Source of the DNA: CAYQEC01 sp964416425
GTDB taxonomy: Bacteria; Actinomycetota; Acidimicrobiia; Spongiisociales; UBA5794
Assembly: GCA_964416425.1 (NCBI GenBank)
Contig: CAYQEC010000007.1
Span: 1 to 64,000, forward strand
Reading direction: 5' to 3'
Length of the DNA: 64,000 nucleotides
Below, piece by piece: positions 33,188 to 42,354 of this stretch (positions within the stretch are counted from its first letter, which is position 1; each line of letters opens with the position of its first letter). The position numbers and the translations under genes are program-made. Below the pieces are notes generated by a model. That model was not told the origin of the DNA and did no database searches. It saw only the letters and a program-made list of their open reading frames with translations.

Positions 33188-33763
33188 TCACACCTCCCGG
33201 GTCGCGACACCCCAGCGCCGGTGCGCCTCCAGGGCGAGGTTGGCGTGGACCGCCACCTGCTCGGGCGGCACCTCCCACGAGTCGGCGTCGATCACCAGTA
33301 CCGAATCCCGCCACTCCGCTCCCCACAGCGACCCCGGGTACCGGAGCGGATCGGCGACGTCGACCAGCAGCACCCGTACCGGGATGAGGCCGTCGTCCCC
33401 GTCGCTCCCCGAGCGCACCGAGCGAACCTCGTTCCACGGGATGGCGATCGACCGCCCCGGGCCGGCGACCCGCAATCGCAGCTCCTCGTCGGTGACCTCG
33501 ACGACCGGTCTCCGGCTCGCCAGGCCGCCGAGCGACACCAGGGCCAGCGCACCGCCGGAGACGAGGAACAGAGTGCCCCAGATGAGATCGACCCGACGCT
33601 CCACGGTACCGCTGGAGGTGAGGAGGCCGTCGTTGTCGGTCTCCGGCGGGCTGGAGACCCGATGGACCCAGACGATGTCGACGGCCGCCAGCAGCAACAG
33701 CACGCCGGCCAGGCCGAAGAGGAGCTGGCGGATGGCGGAGCGTTCGACCCGGAGATGGATCAT
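33188..33763 (-). CDS. Two-helix membrane protein with PH-like domain
   Basis: 191 residues. Helices at about 12-33 and 60-80, then a bacterial PH-like beta domain (EELRLRVAGPGRSIAIPWNEVRSV). The family is unnamed to me. It overlaps pyrE by 4 nt and nfo follows at once, so pyrE, this gene, nfo and the lipoprotein are one transcription unit. Confidence 0.75.
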   Translation of the reverse strand: MIHLRVERSAIRQLLFGLAGVLLLLAAVDIVWVHRVSSPPETDNDGLLTSSGTVERRVDLIWGTLFLVSGGALALVSLGGLASRRPVVEVTDEELRLRVAGPGRSIAIPWNEVRSVRSGSDGDDGLIPVRVLLVDVADPLRYPGSLWGAEWRDSVLVIDADSWEVPPEQVAVHANLALEAHRRWGVATREV

Positions 33764-34323
33764 CCCGCCACTCCCAACTCCTCAGGGGTGGCCAGGGCCA
33801 CCAGCGGGATCCCCAACCCGGCGAGGCGGCGGGCCGCGGTGCCGGCGCTGCGATCGACGAGCACGATGGCCTGGGCTACGTCGATGCCGGCGGCACGGAG
33901 CACTTCGACCGCTTCCACCATGGCGCCGCCGGTTGTCACCGTGTCCTCCACCACCGCCACCCGGTCTCCCGGACCGATCGGGCCCACCAGCCGTCCGCCA
34001 GCGCCGTGTCCCTTGACCTGCTTGCGGATCGAGAAGGCCTTGAGGGGACGATCGGCCAGGACCGCGGTGGCGACGGCGACGGGATCGGCTCCCATCGTCA
34101 TCCCGCCCACCGCGGTGACATCCTCGTCGAGCACGGTGAGCACGCAGCGGCCCACCAGCCGCCCGCCCTCACCGTCGTAGGTGGTCTGCCTGCCATCGAG
34201 GTACCAGTCTGACACCTCTCCCGAGCTGAGCGTGAAGGGACCGTCGGTGCGCAGTGCACGGGAGACGAGATGGGCGATGAGCGCGCCGCGGATTTCTTCG
34301 GAAATATCCAAAATCCCTCTCAA
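33760..34323 (-). CDS. pyrE: Orotate phosphoribosyltransferase
   Basis: 187 residues. Makes OMP from orotate and PRPP. The PRPP motif is VAVVEDTVTTGGAM; other marks are FTLSSGEVSDWYLDGR and SIRKQVKGHG. The frame opens at TTG 34323; a second TTG at 34311 follows AGAGGGA and could be the real start. Upstream, TACGCT (34345-34350) is a candidate -10. Confidence 0.93.
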   Translation of the reverse strand: MRGILDISEEIRGALIAHLVSRALRTDGPFTLSSGEVSDWYLDGRQTTYDGEGGRLVGRCVLTVLDEDVTAVGGMTMGADPVAVATAVLADRPLKAFSIRKQVKGHGAGGRLVGPIGPGDRVAVVEDTVTTGGAMVEAVEVLRAAGIDVAQAIVLVDRSAGTAARRLAGLGIPLVALATPEELGVAG

Positions 34324-34865
34324 GTTTCGGCGCCCGGTCGCCGATAGCGTAACTCAGACAGGATGCCTTCCTACCTCCCGTCTAAGCCCGAACCAAAGGC
34401 CGCCAGATGGCGGCCTTTGGTTCATCCGGGGTCGGAACGGGCTCAAGCTTCCAGCTCCCGCGGCCGATGATCTCGGTAGTAGGGAAACTCCTTCTCCTTC
34501 CGTACTCACACCGGCAGCCGCCGCTAAGGCGGCTGTTGGTGTATCTCGGCTTCCCCGCCCCTCGACCCTCCTGCCCACCCTCCCCTTGCGAAGGGGAAGG
34601 TTCCCCCGCCGTAGGAGGGCGGCGCAGAGCCCACCGAAGATGGACGATCCGGGCAGGGAAGAGCTCCTCGCAGCCCCGGCACCTCCGGCCGCTGCGGCCG
34701 GGAGGGTCACCCGCAGCCGCCCGACCTCGCACCCCCTCGGCGAACTCCGCCAGCTCTGCTGGCACCTCGCCAGGTCTCCCTTCGACAAGGGGGGAACGGC
34801 ACGGCAAGACGGCGCCCCGGCCTCCAGCACGGTTGGGGGAGAGGGTGTTTCGCCGGCAGGAGCGG
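34324..34865. other. Gene-free region with strong hairpins and palindromic repeats
   Basis: No believable gene in 540 bases, although long open frames cross it. It holds a perfect 15-bp stem with an AGAT loop (34390-34423), a second 15-bp stem with two G-U pairs and a GCTAA loop (34508-34542), and then several short C-rich/G-rich inverted repeats (for example CCCCTT-GCG-AAGGGG near 34590, CCGGCCG-CTG-CGGCCGG near 34690, CCCTT-CGAC-AAGGG near 34780). The right part resembles dispersed palindromic repeats; the left part could encode a structured RNA. Confidence 0.5.
34390..34423. terminator. Perfect 15-bp hairpin
   Basis: GAACCAAAGGCCGCC pairs perfectly with GGCGGCCTTTGGTTC around AGAT. No U-run follows on either strand, so it may be a terminator of the uppS-side transcript or part of a structured RNA. 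Confidence 0.5.
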
Positions 34866-35651
34866 CTACCGGCCGTAACGGCGCTCCCGGCGGGTGAAGT
34901 CCCGTAGGGCCCGCAGGAAGTCGACCCGGCGAAAGGCCGGCCAGTGCACGTCCACGAACGAGTACTCGGCGTAGGCCGCCTGCCACAGCAGGAACCCCGA
35001 CAGGCGCGCCTCGCCGCTGGTGCGGATCACGAGATCCGGATCGGGGAGGCCGGTGGTGTAGAGATGGGCCGCCAGGCTGTCGGCGTCGATGTAATCCGCC
35101 ATCTCATCGGCCGGGACCCCCGATCGGGCGAGCCGGTTCACCAAGTCACGGGCGGCATCGACGATCTCCTGCCGGCCTCCGTAAGCGAGGGCGATGGTGA
35201 CCCGCCGCCGCCCGGTGGGACAAGCGTCCTCCAGCGCCTTGGCCGCCTCGGCGAGGCGGGGCGGGAGCAGATCCAGGCTCCCGATCAAGCGCACGGCGAC
35301 GTCGTGGCAGAACACCGACGACGGGATCTCCGCAAACAGCTCGCACAGCACGTCGTAGTAGGGCTCCAGCTCCTCACGGGGCCGCGCCAGGTTCTCGGTC
35401 GACAGCAGCCAGCAGGTCACCGCCTCGATCCCCAACTCGTCGGTCCAGCCCAGGAACTCGACGACCTTGTCCATACCGACCCGGTAGCTGGCGGCGTAGT
35501 CGGGGAGTCCTTCGGCCCGGGCGTAGCGGCGGTGCCCGTCGTGGATCACTCCGATGTGACGCGGCAACTTGCCGCGATCCAGCCGGGAGAGGAGGCGCGC
35601 CTCGTAGAGGCGGTAGAGAGGCTTCTTGACGAGGTCTTCGAGCGTCCGCAC
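34866..35651 (-). CDS. Cis-prenyltransferase (UPP/Z-FPP synthase-like) with altered catalytic motif
   Basis: About 261 residues. It condenses isopentenyl diphosphate units in cis, feeding polyprenyl-phosphate carriers. Seen: YRVGMDKVVEFLGW, WLLSTENLARPREEL and RTSGEARLSGFLLWQAAYAEY. YLLSTENLQR-type sequence is closer to the short-chain Z-FPP synthase Rv1086 than to canonical UppS. The normally conserved DGNxRWA reads DGHRRYA here, replacing the Asn. A TAGAGT box overlaps the first ATG (35657) and ends 6 nt before GTG 35651, so that GTG is preferred. Confidence 0.9.
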   Translation of the reverse strand: MRTLEDLVKKPLYRLYEARLLSRLDRGKLPRHIGVIHDGHRRYARAEGLPDYAASYRVGMDKVVEFLGWTDELGIEAVTCWLLSTENLARPREELEPYYDVLCELFAEIPSSVFCHDVAVRLIGSLDLLPPRLAEAAKALEDACPTGRRRVTIALAYGGRQEIVDAARDLVNRLARSGVPADEMADYIDADSLAAHLYTTGLPDPDLVIRTSGEARLSGFLLWQAAYAEYSFVDVHWPAFRRVDFLRALRDFTRRERRYGR

Positions 35652-35719
35652 CCTCATACTCTATTGGAGGCTTCGCATTAGGACCGGCCGCGGTGACCAG
35701 CCGGAAGGCATCCGCGAGG

Positions 35720-36404
35720 CTACGGGAGCTTGCCATCCGATGCGTCCCACGACGCCCCGGAGTGGATCACCACCGCCGTCCCCGGTACCGCAGCCTGGCG
35801 GGCGGCCACCAGCTCCCGCATCATCGCCGGGGGATCGATCGACGCCGCCGGGCCGCTGATCACGACGGCGAACGACGGCACGAGACGGATCGCGTCTTCG
35901 TCGTCGAACACCATCGGCACCGTCTCCAGGATGTGCTCGATGCGGGCGATCACCGCCGGCACCCCACGCTCCTCGAGCATCGGCATCACCGCCAGCAGCC
36001 CCTCCTCGTCGATCCGTCCGACGGTGTCGAGCCGGCGCAGGCATGCCCCCACCAGCGCTCCGGCGTGGCGCAGGGCGTCTTCGAGGCCTTCCTTCCCGAA
36101 GCGCTCGGCGACCCGTTCCAGGGCGGAGATGCCGACGAACATGACGGCGAATGTCTCACCGGATCGGGCATGGCGGGCGACCGCCTTCTCCAGCACCTCG
36201 AGGAGCCCGTTGGCATTCGGGAGGCCGGTGACGATGTCAGTCGAGGCCAGCATGTCGAGCTGGAGGCGTAGGACCCCGTTGTTGAACAGCACCTCCTGGA
36301 GCTCTGCCTCCAGAGCATCGATGCGGGCGGTCGCCTCCTCCAGATCCCGCGGGGGCGGACCCTCCGCAGCGGGGTGGTGCACGGTTCCTTCTTCGTTCGC
36401 CATC
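35720..36404 (-). CDS. Degenerate GGDEF-domain protein
   Basis: About 227 residues: a coiled coil (LEEATARIDALEAELQEVL) followed by a GGDEF-like domain with the usual opening STDIVTGLPNANGLLEVLEKA. The catalytic loop GGDEF is replaced by RIDEEG, so it should not make cyclic di-GMP. It may be a regulatory or structural relic. Cytoplasmic, no membrane helix. GGGGGAGAG precedes the ATG. Confidence 0.82.
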
Positions 36405-36546
36405 TCTCCCCCAGGTGCCGGGACAACCCAAGGCGGGCTCACCTGGAAAACTACTCCGCGCGGGACGGCTACACCCGGCGCGCAGCCTCCTCGGGCATTT
36501 TGGTCACGGGCCCGCGCGGTACCTCGACGACCGCCCGCGGCTCGAT

Positions 36547-37050
36547 TCAGTCGAGCCGCTGCACCATGATGTCGGCGTCGCCGTCGTTCCCGACGACGAC
36601 GAATCCCTCCGCCCGGTAAAGGAGGGAAGCGGGATTGGCCCGCTCCACGCTGAGGCTGACGGCGGTGATGCCGGCCCGCCGGGCCCGGGCGGCGAGGTCC
36701 CGCAGCAGGGCCCGTCCCACCCCGCGCCGGCGCCACGGGGCGGTCACCGCCAGGCTCAGCTCGGGAGTTTCGGCGGCAACGAACCCGAACCCGGGATCGG
36801 CCTCGTCGAAGAAGCGGAGCCAGGCGGCCCCGAGCGGTCGGTCCGCCTCGGTGGCGACGACGCCGATCTCCTCCGGGCCCGGCCAGCCGGCGACATAGTG
36901 GGCGAGGGACGGCTCCCCCAGCACCGCCGCCAACGGGATGGCGCGACTCGGGGCCCAGTTGACGGCCTCCACCAGCATGAGGGTGAGGAACGGCAGATCG
37001 GCGCCGGTGGCGGAACGGAGAGAGACGTCGGGATGCATCGGCTCCAGCAT
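36547..37050 (-). CDS. GNAT-family N-acetyltransferase
   Basis: 167 residues. GNAT motif A LAVTAPWRRRGVGRALLRDLA and the ending ANPASLLYRAEGFVVVG. It begins like other acetyltransferases (SLRSATGADLPFLTLM). The start lies between Met at 37050 and Met at 37038; GGAG sits just before the latter. The substrate is unknown. Confidence 0.82.
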   Translation of the reverse strand: MLEPMHPDVSLRSATGADLPFLTLMLVEAVNWAPSRAIPLAAVLGEPSLAHYVAGWPGPEEIGVVATEADRPLGAAWLRFFDEADPGFGFVAAETPELSLAVTAPWRRRGVGRALLRDLAARARRAGITAVSLSVERANPASLLYRAEGFVVVGNDGDADIMVQRLD

Positions 37051-37183
37051 GGCGGCGGTATCCGGTGCGGCACAAGAGGTTTCCGGGTCGGCGGGAGGCA
37101 CCGTGCCCGGGCCAGAACACCACATTCGGCCGTGTGACCTGCAAGGATGGTGCCGAACACGCCTGTCCCCGGAGGTTCATTTC

Positions 37184-37573
37184 ATGGCGATGTCCAAGGA
37201 GCACAAGGCCGCTCTCGCGCAGGGACGACGCGAAGCGCGCACCATCAAGGCCTATCTCGAGAGTCTCGCGAGGCGCAAGCCGGGCCGCCCGGTCACCGTC
37301 GAGACGTTGCGGGAGCGCCTGGCGCGACTCGGCGACCAGGTGGCCGCGGAGCAGGATCCCCTGAAGCGAGTCGATCTCGTGCAGAAGAAGCTCGAGGCGG
37401 AAGAGGCGCTGGCCCGGGCCGAGAACGTCGCCGACAACGCGGCGTTGGAGCAAGGGTTCGTCGCCACCGTCCAGAGCTATTCGGCGCGAAAGAGCATCAC
37501 CTATGCGGCGTGGCGTGAGGCGGGAGTCCCCGCCGCGGTGCTCCGGCGGGCGGGATTGACCCGCGGGAGCTGA
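37184..37573 (+). CDS. Conserved hypothetical coiled-coil protein
   Basis: 129 residues, basic and almost wholly helical: EHKAALAQGRREARTIKAYL, a charged coiled coil DPLKRVDLVQKKLEAEEALA, and a C-terminal SYSARKSITYAAWREAGVPA segment that reads like a DNA-binding or specificity helix. I recall similar uncharacterised actinobacterial proteins but no function. GGAGG 8 nt upstream fixes the start. Confidence 0.78.
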   Translation: MAMSKEHKAALAQGRREARTIKAYLESLARRKPGRPVTVETLRERLARLGDQVAAEQDPLKRVDLVQKKLEAEEALARAENVADNAALEQGFVATVQSYSARKSITYAAWREAGVPAAVLRRAGLTRGS

Positions 37574-37732
37574 TACCCGGCGGTCATCACCGCTCGGAGC
37601 GGCGCGGCGCCGCTGAGTCGGGTCCGTGCCGGCACGGCCGCGCCACGAGACATCGTTTCCGCCACCCCGGATCGAGAGAGCGTTCGACATGAACGCTTCT
37701 CCCAGAATCTCGATCGCGGTACGCTGCTCTTC

Positions 37733-38401
37733 GTGGACGTCTCTCGAATTCCGCTCGGCAAGATGCAGAATCCCGTGCGCGGTTTCCTTCACGGTTCGGC
37801 CGCGGTGGCCGCCGTCGTCGGAACCGTGGTCCTCATGGCTCGAGCGGAGACGTGGCCTGCCCGCATCGCCGTCCTCGTCTTTGGGCTCGGCATGCTCGCC
37901 CTCTACACGACGAGTTCCTTGTACCACTCGATCCCGTGGCAGGAAGTCTGGAAGCGACGGATGCGCCGGGCCGACCACTCGATGATCTTCGTGCTGATCG
38001 CAACCTCGTACACCCCGATCGCCGTCATCGTGCTCGACGGCGGTTGGCGCTGGAGCGCCCTGGCGGTGGTGTGGGCCATTGCCGCCACCGGCATCATCCA
38101 CAAGATCGCCTCGAAGAACGCCGACCGCAACGCCCTCTCCATCGCCCTGATGGTGACACTCGGCTGGATCTCGGCACCGATCATGATTCCGCTCGCCCAG
38201 CGCGCCGGCGTGCTCGCCGTGGTGCTGATAGGTTTGGGTGGAATCCTGTACACCGTCGGGATGGTGTTCCTGGTGACGGGCTGGCCCAAGCTGTGGCCCC
38301 GGGTGTTCTCCTCCCACGAGCTGTTCCACGTCTTCGTGGTGGCCGCCTCTGCCCTCCACTACGCGGTGGCGTTCCGGTACGTAGTGCCGCTGGCGGGCTG
38401 A
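37733..38401 (+). CDS. Hemolysin III / PAQR family membrane protein
   Basis: 222 residues with seven helices. The family's metal-site residues are present: TSSLYHS, RRADHSMIF, and HELFHVFVV near the C-terminus. Bacterial members have been linked to membrane-fluidity control, and the haemolysin name is historical. It starts at GTG 37733; TACGCT ends 7 nt upstream, a leaderless GTG start. Confidence 0.9.
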   Translation: MDVSRIPLGKMQNPVRGFLHGSAAVAAVVGTVVLMARAETWPARIAVLVFGLGMLALYTTSSLYHSIPWQEVWKRRMRRADHSMIFVLIATSYTPIAVIVLDGGWRWSALAVVWAIAATGIIHKIASKNADRNALSIALMVTLGWISAPIMIPLAQRAGVLAVVLIGLGGILYTVGMVFLVTGWPKLWPRVFSSHELFHVFVVAASALHYAVAFRYVVPLAG

Positions 38402-38454
38402 CCGGTCGCCCGGGCCCGGGCTTCCTGTCACACCCGGCCGATACGGTGCGGATC

Positions 38455-38595
38455 ATGGAAGCCAAGAGCTTGCCCTCTTCCCACGACCTCGAGCGCCTGT
38501 TGACGGCCGCCGGCATCGACTTCACCGTCGTGACGCGTTGCCCCGACCCGGCCTGCGAGGTGTGCGCCCCGGTGGCGTTGCCCTCGGCCGCCTGA
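38455..38595 (+). CDS. 46-residue cysteine-containing miniprotein
   Basis: An acidic helix (SHDLERLLTAAGIDFTVV) is followed by TRCPDPACEVC, a C-x4-C-x2-C cluster that could bind zinc or iron. TACGGT ends 7 nt before the ATG, the same leaderless arrangement as its neighbours, which supports it being a real gene despite its size. The function is unknown. Confidence 0.65.
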   Translation: MEAKSLPSSHDLERLLTAAGIDFTVVTRCPDPACEVCAPVALPSAA

Positions 38596-38896
38596 CCGGA
38601 TCCGGGTCCCGGCGGAGTGCTCCTACCGGGCCCCTCCCGGGATGGCAGCCATGGCCGCCCCCGCGGCCCGCCGACACGCCGTCGTCCAGCCATGGCCCCG
38701 GCTCCGTTGCCACCGGTACCGACACGTCCGGCGGCGGGACGACGCCTCCTATGCTCTCGGCCGCCATCCCCCGCGCCCCCCGGTGACGGGCGTCGCACGC
38801 TTCTCGTGCCCTGTCGAATTCGGGCCGCCCGGAGCCGGCCCTAAGCTGTGACGCTCGCGACGCTGCTGCCTCTTCTCGATGACACTTCGAGGAGCC
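38596..38896. other. Intergenic region upstream of the transporter operon
   Basis: About 300 bases without a supported gene. TAAGCT (38841-38846) is a candidate -10 for the SLC13-kinase operon, giving a leader of roughly 45 nt. A short GGCCCCTCCCGGG-like inverted repeat lies near 38630. Nothing else is recognisable. Confidence 0.35.
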
Positions 38897-40321
38897 ATGA
38901 CGATCACCCAACGCCGCCGCCGGCGTCTTCCTGTGAGATTCACCACCCGCACCATCGGACTCGGAGCGGCGCTCGTCGCATTGGCGATCCCGTTCGTGTT
39001 CCACTTCGACGGCCTCTCCCAGGCCGGCCACCGCGTCTTCGCCATCTTCCTGATGGCAGTCGTGCTCTGGGTGACCGAAGCCATCCCCCTCCACGCCACC
39101 GCCGCCCTCATCATCGCCCTCGAGATCCTGATGGTGAGCAACGAGGCACTCGTCGGCCTCCCCGCCGACTTCACCCCGCTGCCCTACAGCTCCTACTTCG
39201 CCACCCTCGCCCACCCCGTGCTCATGCTGTTCCTCGGCGGATTTTTCCTGGCCGAGGGAGCGTCGAAGTTCCGGCTCGACCGCGCCATGGCGCGGGTGCT
39301 GCTCCGCCCCTTCGGGACCTCGCCCCGCAAGATCATGCTCGGACTCATGCTCATCACCGCCGGCTTCTCCATGTTCATGTCCAACACCGCCACCACCGCC
39401 ACGATGATGGCGGTGGTGCTGCCGGTGGTCGTCGGCCTCGCCGCCGAGGACCGCCTCCGCGTCGGGTTCGTGCTCGCCATCCCGATCGCGGCAAACATCG
39501 GCGGCATCGGCACCCCGGTCGGGACCCCACCCAACGCCATCGCCATCGGCCAGCTCGCCTCCGCCGGGATCCGGGTGAGCTTCGGTAAGTGGATGCTGAT
39601 GGCGGTACCCGCCGCCCTCGTGCTGCTGCTGCTCGCCTGGCTGGCGTTGGGTCGGCTCTTCCGTTCCGACACCCGCGCCATCGACGTCCAGATCGACGAG
39701 ACCTTCGACAAATCGCGCCCCGCCATCATCTTCTACGCCACCTTCGTCGTCACCGTCCTGTTGTGGCTCACCGAGGCGCTCCACGGGGTCAGCTCCAACG
39801 TCGTCGGCTTCCTGCCCGTGGTGGTGCTGCTCGGCACCCAGGTCTTCTCCGCCCGGGACCTGCAGTCCATCCAGTGGCACGTGCTCTGGCTCGTCGCCGG
39901 CGGCATCGCCCTCGGGCTCGGGGTCTCCTCCTCGGGCCTCGACACCTGGCTCATCGGCCTCGTCTCCTGGGAATCGATCGGCCCGGCGCTGGTGACCGCC
40001 GCCCTCGCCCTGGTCGCCCTCAGCCTGTCCACCGTCATCTCCAACAGCGCCGCCGCCAACCTGCTCGTCCCGATCGGCATCAGCCTCACCGTCAGCGGCG
40101 CGGTCGACGTCGATCCCCTGATGGTCGGTTTCATCATCGCCATCGGGGCGTCACTCGCCATGGCGCTCCCCATTTCGACGCCGCCCAACGCCATCGCCTA
40201 CTCCTCCGGAATGGTCAAGACGAAGGACATGGCGGCCATGGGCGCCATCGTCGCCGTCATCGGACTGGTGCTGTTCCTCGCGATCTCCCCGCTGCTGTGG
40301 TCGGCCATGGGGGTGACCTGA
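38897..40321 (+). CDS. SLC13/DASS-family anion transporter
   Basis: 474 residues, about 11-12 helices. The duplicated signature loops are clear: SNTATTATMMAVVLPVV with GTPPNAIAIG in the first half, and SNSAAANLLVPIG with ISTPPNAIAYSSGM in the second. Members import dicarboxylates, citrate or sulfate with sodium. ATG 38897 follows GAGGAG very closely; ATG 38879 is an alternative. Its stop overlaps the kinase gene (TGATG), so the kinase may sense or control the imported substrate. Confidence 0.93.
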   Translation: MTITQRRRRRLPVRFTTRTIGLGAALVALAIPFVFHFDGLSQAGHRVFAIFLMAVVLWVTEAIPLHATAALIIALEILMVSNEALVGLPADFTPLPYSSYFATLAHPVLMLFLGGFFLAEGASKFRLDRAMARVLLRPFGTSPRKIMLGLMLITAGFSMFMSNTATTATMMAVVLPVVVGLAAEDRLRVGFVLAIPIAANIGGIGTPVGTPPNAIAIGQLASAGIRVSFGKWMLMAVPAALVLLLLAWLALGRLFRSDTRAIDVQIDETFDKSRPAIIFYATFVVTVLLWLTEALHGVSSNVVGFLPVVVLLGTQVFSARDLQSIQWHVLWLVAGGIALGLGVSSSGLDTWLIGLVSWESIGPALVTAALALVALSLSTVISNSAAANLLVPIGISLTVSGAVDVDPLMVGFIIAIGASLAMALPISTPPNAIAYSSGMVKTKDMAAMGAIVAVIGLVLFLAISPLLWSAMGVT

Positions 40322-42354
40322 TGACTCGGGCCGACCCGACGGGCCAGGCGGTGGTTCTCATCGCCGACGACGACCCCGAAGTGCTCGCCCGCCTCGCAGA
40401 GGACTTGGAGGCCATCGCCGAAGGAGCCTTCACCGTGATCGCGGTCGTCACCGGCGCCGACCTTCTCGCCCGGGCCGAGCAAGCCGCCCTCGAGGGCAAG
40501 AAGATCCCCCTCGTCATCGTCGACCAGACCGTCGGCGACGGCTCCGGGGTCGACCTCCTCATCACCGGCAACGAGCAGGAGCCGCTGCGAGCGGCACGCA
40601 AGGTGCTCATGGCCGACCGGCACGAGGAAGAGGGCCTCGATCGGGTCGTGCGGAGCCGCGCCCTCGACGCCACCTTGGCCAAGCCGTGGGGCGAGAGCCA
40701 GCTGCGGGCCATGGTGTACCGGCTGGTGACCGAGTTCTTCGTCGAGGAAGCGCCGGAAGAGGTGGACGAGGTGACCGAGGTCGTCGACGTCGACGTGTTG
40801 TCGCACGCCTTCGTGGAAGCCGAGGAGCAGCGCCGCGAAGTCGACCGCCGGCTGCGCCGCCTGCAACGCTCCTTCCTCGACGACCGGGCCCTCTCCGACG
40901 ACGACGTCGAGCACCTCATGATCACCGAGATCGATCGGGCCCTCGACACCCCGCCCCGCCGCACCGTGCCCGCCGGCACCATCATCCTCCGAGCCGGCGA
41001 GCGGGTCGACGGCATCCACATCGTGGTGGCGGGACGGGTCCGCCTCACCCTCGACGTCGACGACCGGGTCATCGGCTTTCACTCCCGCACCGCGGGACGC
41101 ATCATCGGGCTCAACGCCGTCGCCGGGAACGACCCCACTGCCTTCTTCAACGTCGTCGCCATCGAGGAGACGACGTTCATCACCCTCACCTTGGAGCAGC
41201 TCGACACCGCCCTCCAGACCAGCCCCACCCTGGCGGTGCACTTCGTCACCGTGCTGCTGCGCTCCATGGCCCGCCGCAACCTGCGCAGCGTCGAGATGCG
41301 GCTCCAGGTCGACAGCCTCGCCCACGACCTGGTTCAGGAACGGGACGAGCTCGCCGACGCCCTCGACCGGCTCGGCCGGGCCCGCTCCCGGCTCGTCGAA
41401 TCCGAGAAGCTGGCCACCCTCGGCCAGCTCGCCGCCGGCGTCGGCCACGAGCTCAACAATCCGGCCGCCGCCATCAGCCGCGCCACCGACTTCCTGGGGG
41501 AGGACGTCGCCTCCCTCGCCGCCGACCTGTCCGACGGGGAACAACTCGCCGAAGCCCTGCGCGTCGCCCGGGAGACCGAGCCCCTCTCGACCCGGGTCGA
41601 GCGGCAGCGGCGGGAGAGCCTCGGCGCCGCCATCGGCGACGACGCCGCTGCCCGCAGGCTGGTCAGGATCGGCGTCGACACCGTCGACGCCTACCAGGCC
41701 GCCTTCGCCGGTGTCGCCGACCCCGCCGCCCAGCTCGACCGGCTCGAGCGCTACCACCGTATCGGCTCCTCGCTGCGCAGCATCGACGCCGCCGCCGCCC
41801 GCATCGTCCGCCTCGTCGGCAGCCTCCGCTCCTACGCTCGCAGCGGCCACGAGCGGGTCGACGCCTTCGACGTCCGCGAAGGGATCGAGGAGACCCTGCT
41901 GCTGCTCGGCCACGACCTCCGCAACGTCACCGTCGAACGGGAGTACGCCGACGACATCCCCGCCATCAGCGGATCCCCCGGCGACCTCAACCAGGTGTGG
42001 ACCAACCTCATCACCAACGCCATCCAGGCGATGCGGGACAACCCGGTGCTGCGGGTCGCGGTCACCTCCCCGGACCCCAACGAGATCGAGGTGACCATCA
42101 CCGACAACGGCATGGGCATCCCCCGCAGCGACCTGTCGAAGATCTTCGAAGCCACCTTCACCACCAAGTCAGGGCGGGTGGAGTTCGGGCTCGGGCTCGG
42201 CCTGCAGATCGTCAAGGACATCATCGTCCGCCACGGGGGGACGATCCGAGCCGAGTCGGTGCCCGGGAAGACTACCTTCACGGTCCGTCTCCCGGTGGAC
42301 CGCCCCCTCGGGACCCCGCACCCCCCCGCCGAGCACAACGGAGGTCATGTGTGA
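40321..42354 (+). CDS. Hybrid histidine kinase: receiver, cNMP-binding and kinase domains
   Basis: 677 residues, no membrane helix. Domains: receiver (Asp16-Asp18 cluster, phospho-Asp68, Lys121); a linker coiled coil; a cyclic-nucleotide-binding-like domain of about 215-330 (TIILRAGERVDGIHIVVAGRVRLTL); a second coiled coil; HisKA with His376 in GVGHELNNP; and HATPase with NLITNAIQAM (about 562), DNGMGIP (595) and GLGLGLQIVKDI. It is cytoplasmic, so it reads an internal signal. Translationally coupled to the transporter before it and the receiver after it. Confidence 0.94.
   Translation: MTRADPTGQAVVLIADDDPEVLARLAEDLEAIAEGAFTVIAVVTGADLLARAEQAALEGKKIPLVIVDQTVGDGSGVDLLITGNEQEPLRAARKVLMADRHEEEGLDRVVRSRALDATLAKPWGESQLRAMVYRLVTEFFVEEAPEEVDEVTEVVDVDVLSHAFVEAEEQRREVDRRLRRLQRSFLDDRALSDDDVEHLMITEIDRALDTPPRRTVPAGTIILRAGERVDGIHIVVAGRVRLTLDVDDRVIGFHSRTAGRIIGLNAVAGNDPTAFFNVVAIEETTFITLTLEQLDTALQTSPTLAVHFVTVLLRSMARRNLRSVEMRLQVDSLAHDLVQERDELADALDRLGRARSRLVESEKLATLGQLAAGVGHELNNPAAAISRATDFLGEDVASLAADLSDGEQLAEALRVARETEPLSTRVERQRRESLGAAIGDDAAARRLVRIGVDTVDAYQAAFAGVADPAAQLDRLERYHRIGSSLRSIDAAAARIVRLVGSLRSYARSGHERVDAFDVREGIEETLLLLGHDLRNVTVEREYADDIPAISGSPGDLNQVWTNLITNAIQAMRDNPVLRVAVTSPDPNEIEVTITDNGMGIPRSDLSKIFEATFTTKSGRVEFGLGLGLQIVKDIIVRHGGTIRAESVPGKTTFTVRLPVDRPLGTPHPPAEHNGGHV

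Noticed and set aside
34362..34469. 35-codon frame crossing the 15-bp hairpin
   Set aside because: Its codons simply read through the hairpin arms; no promoter spacing or similarity supports it.
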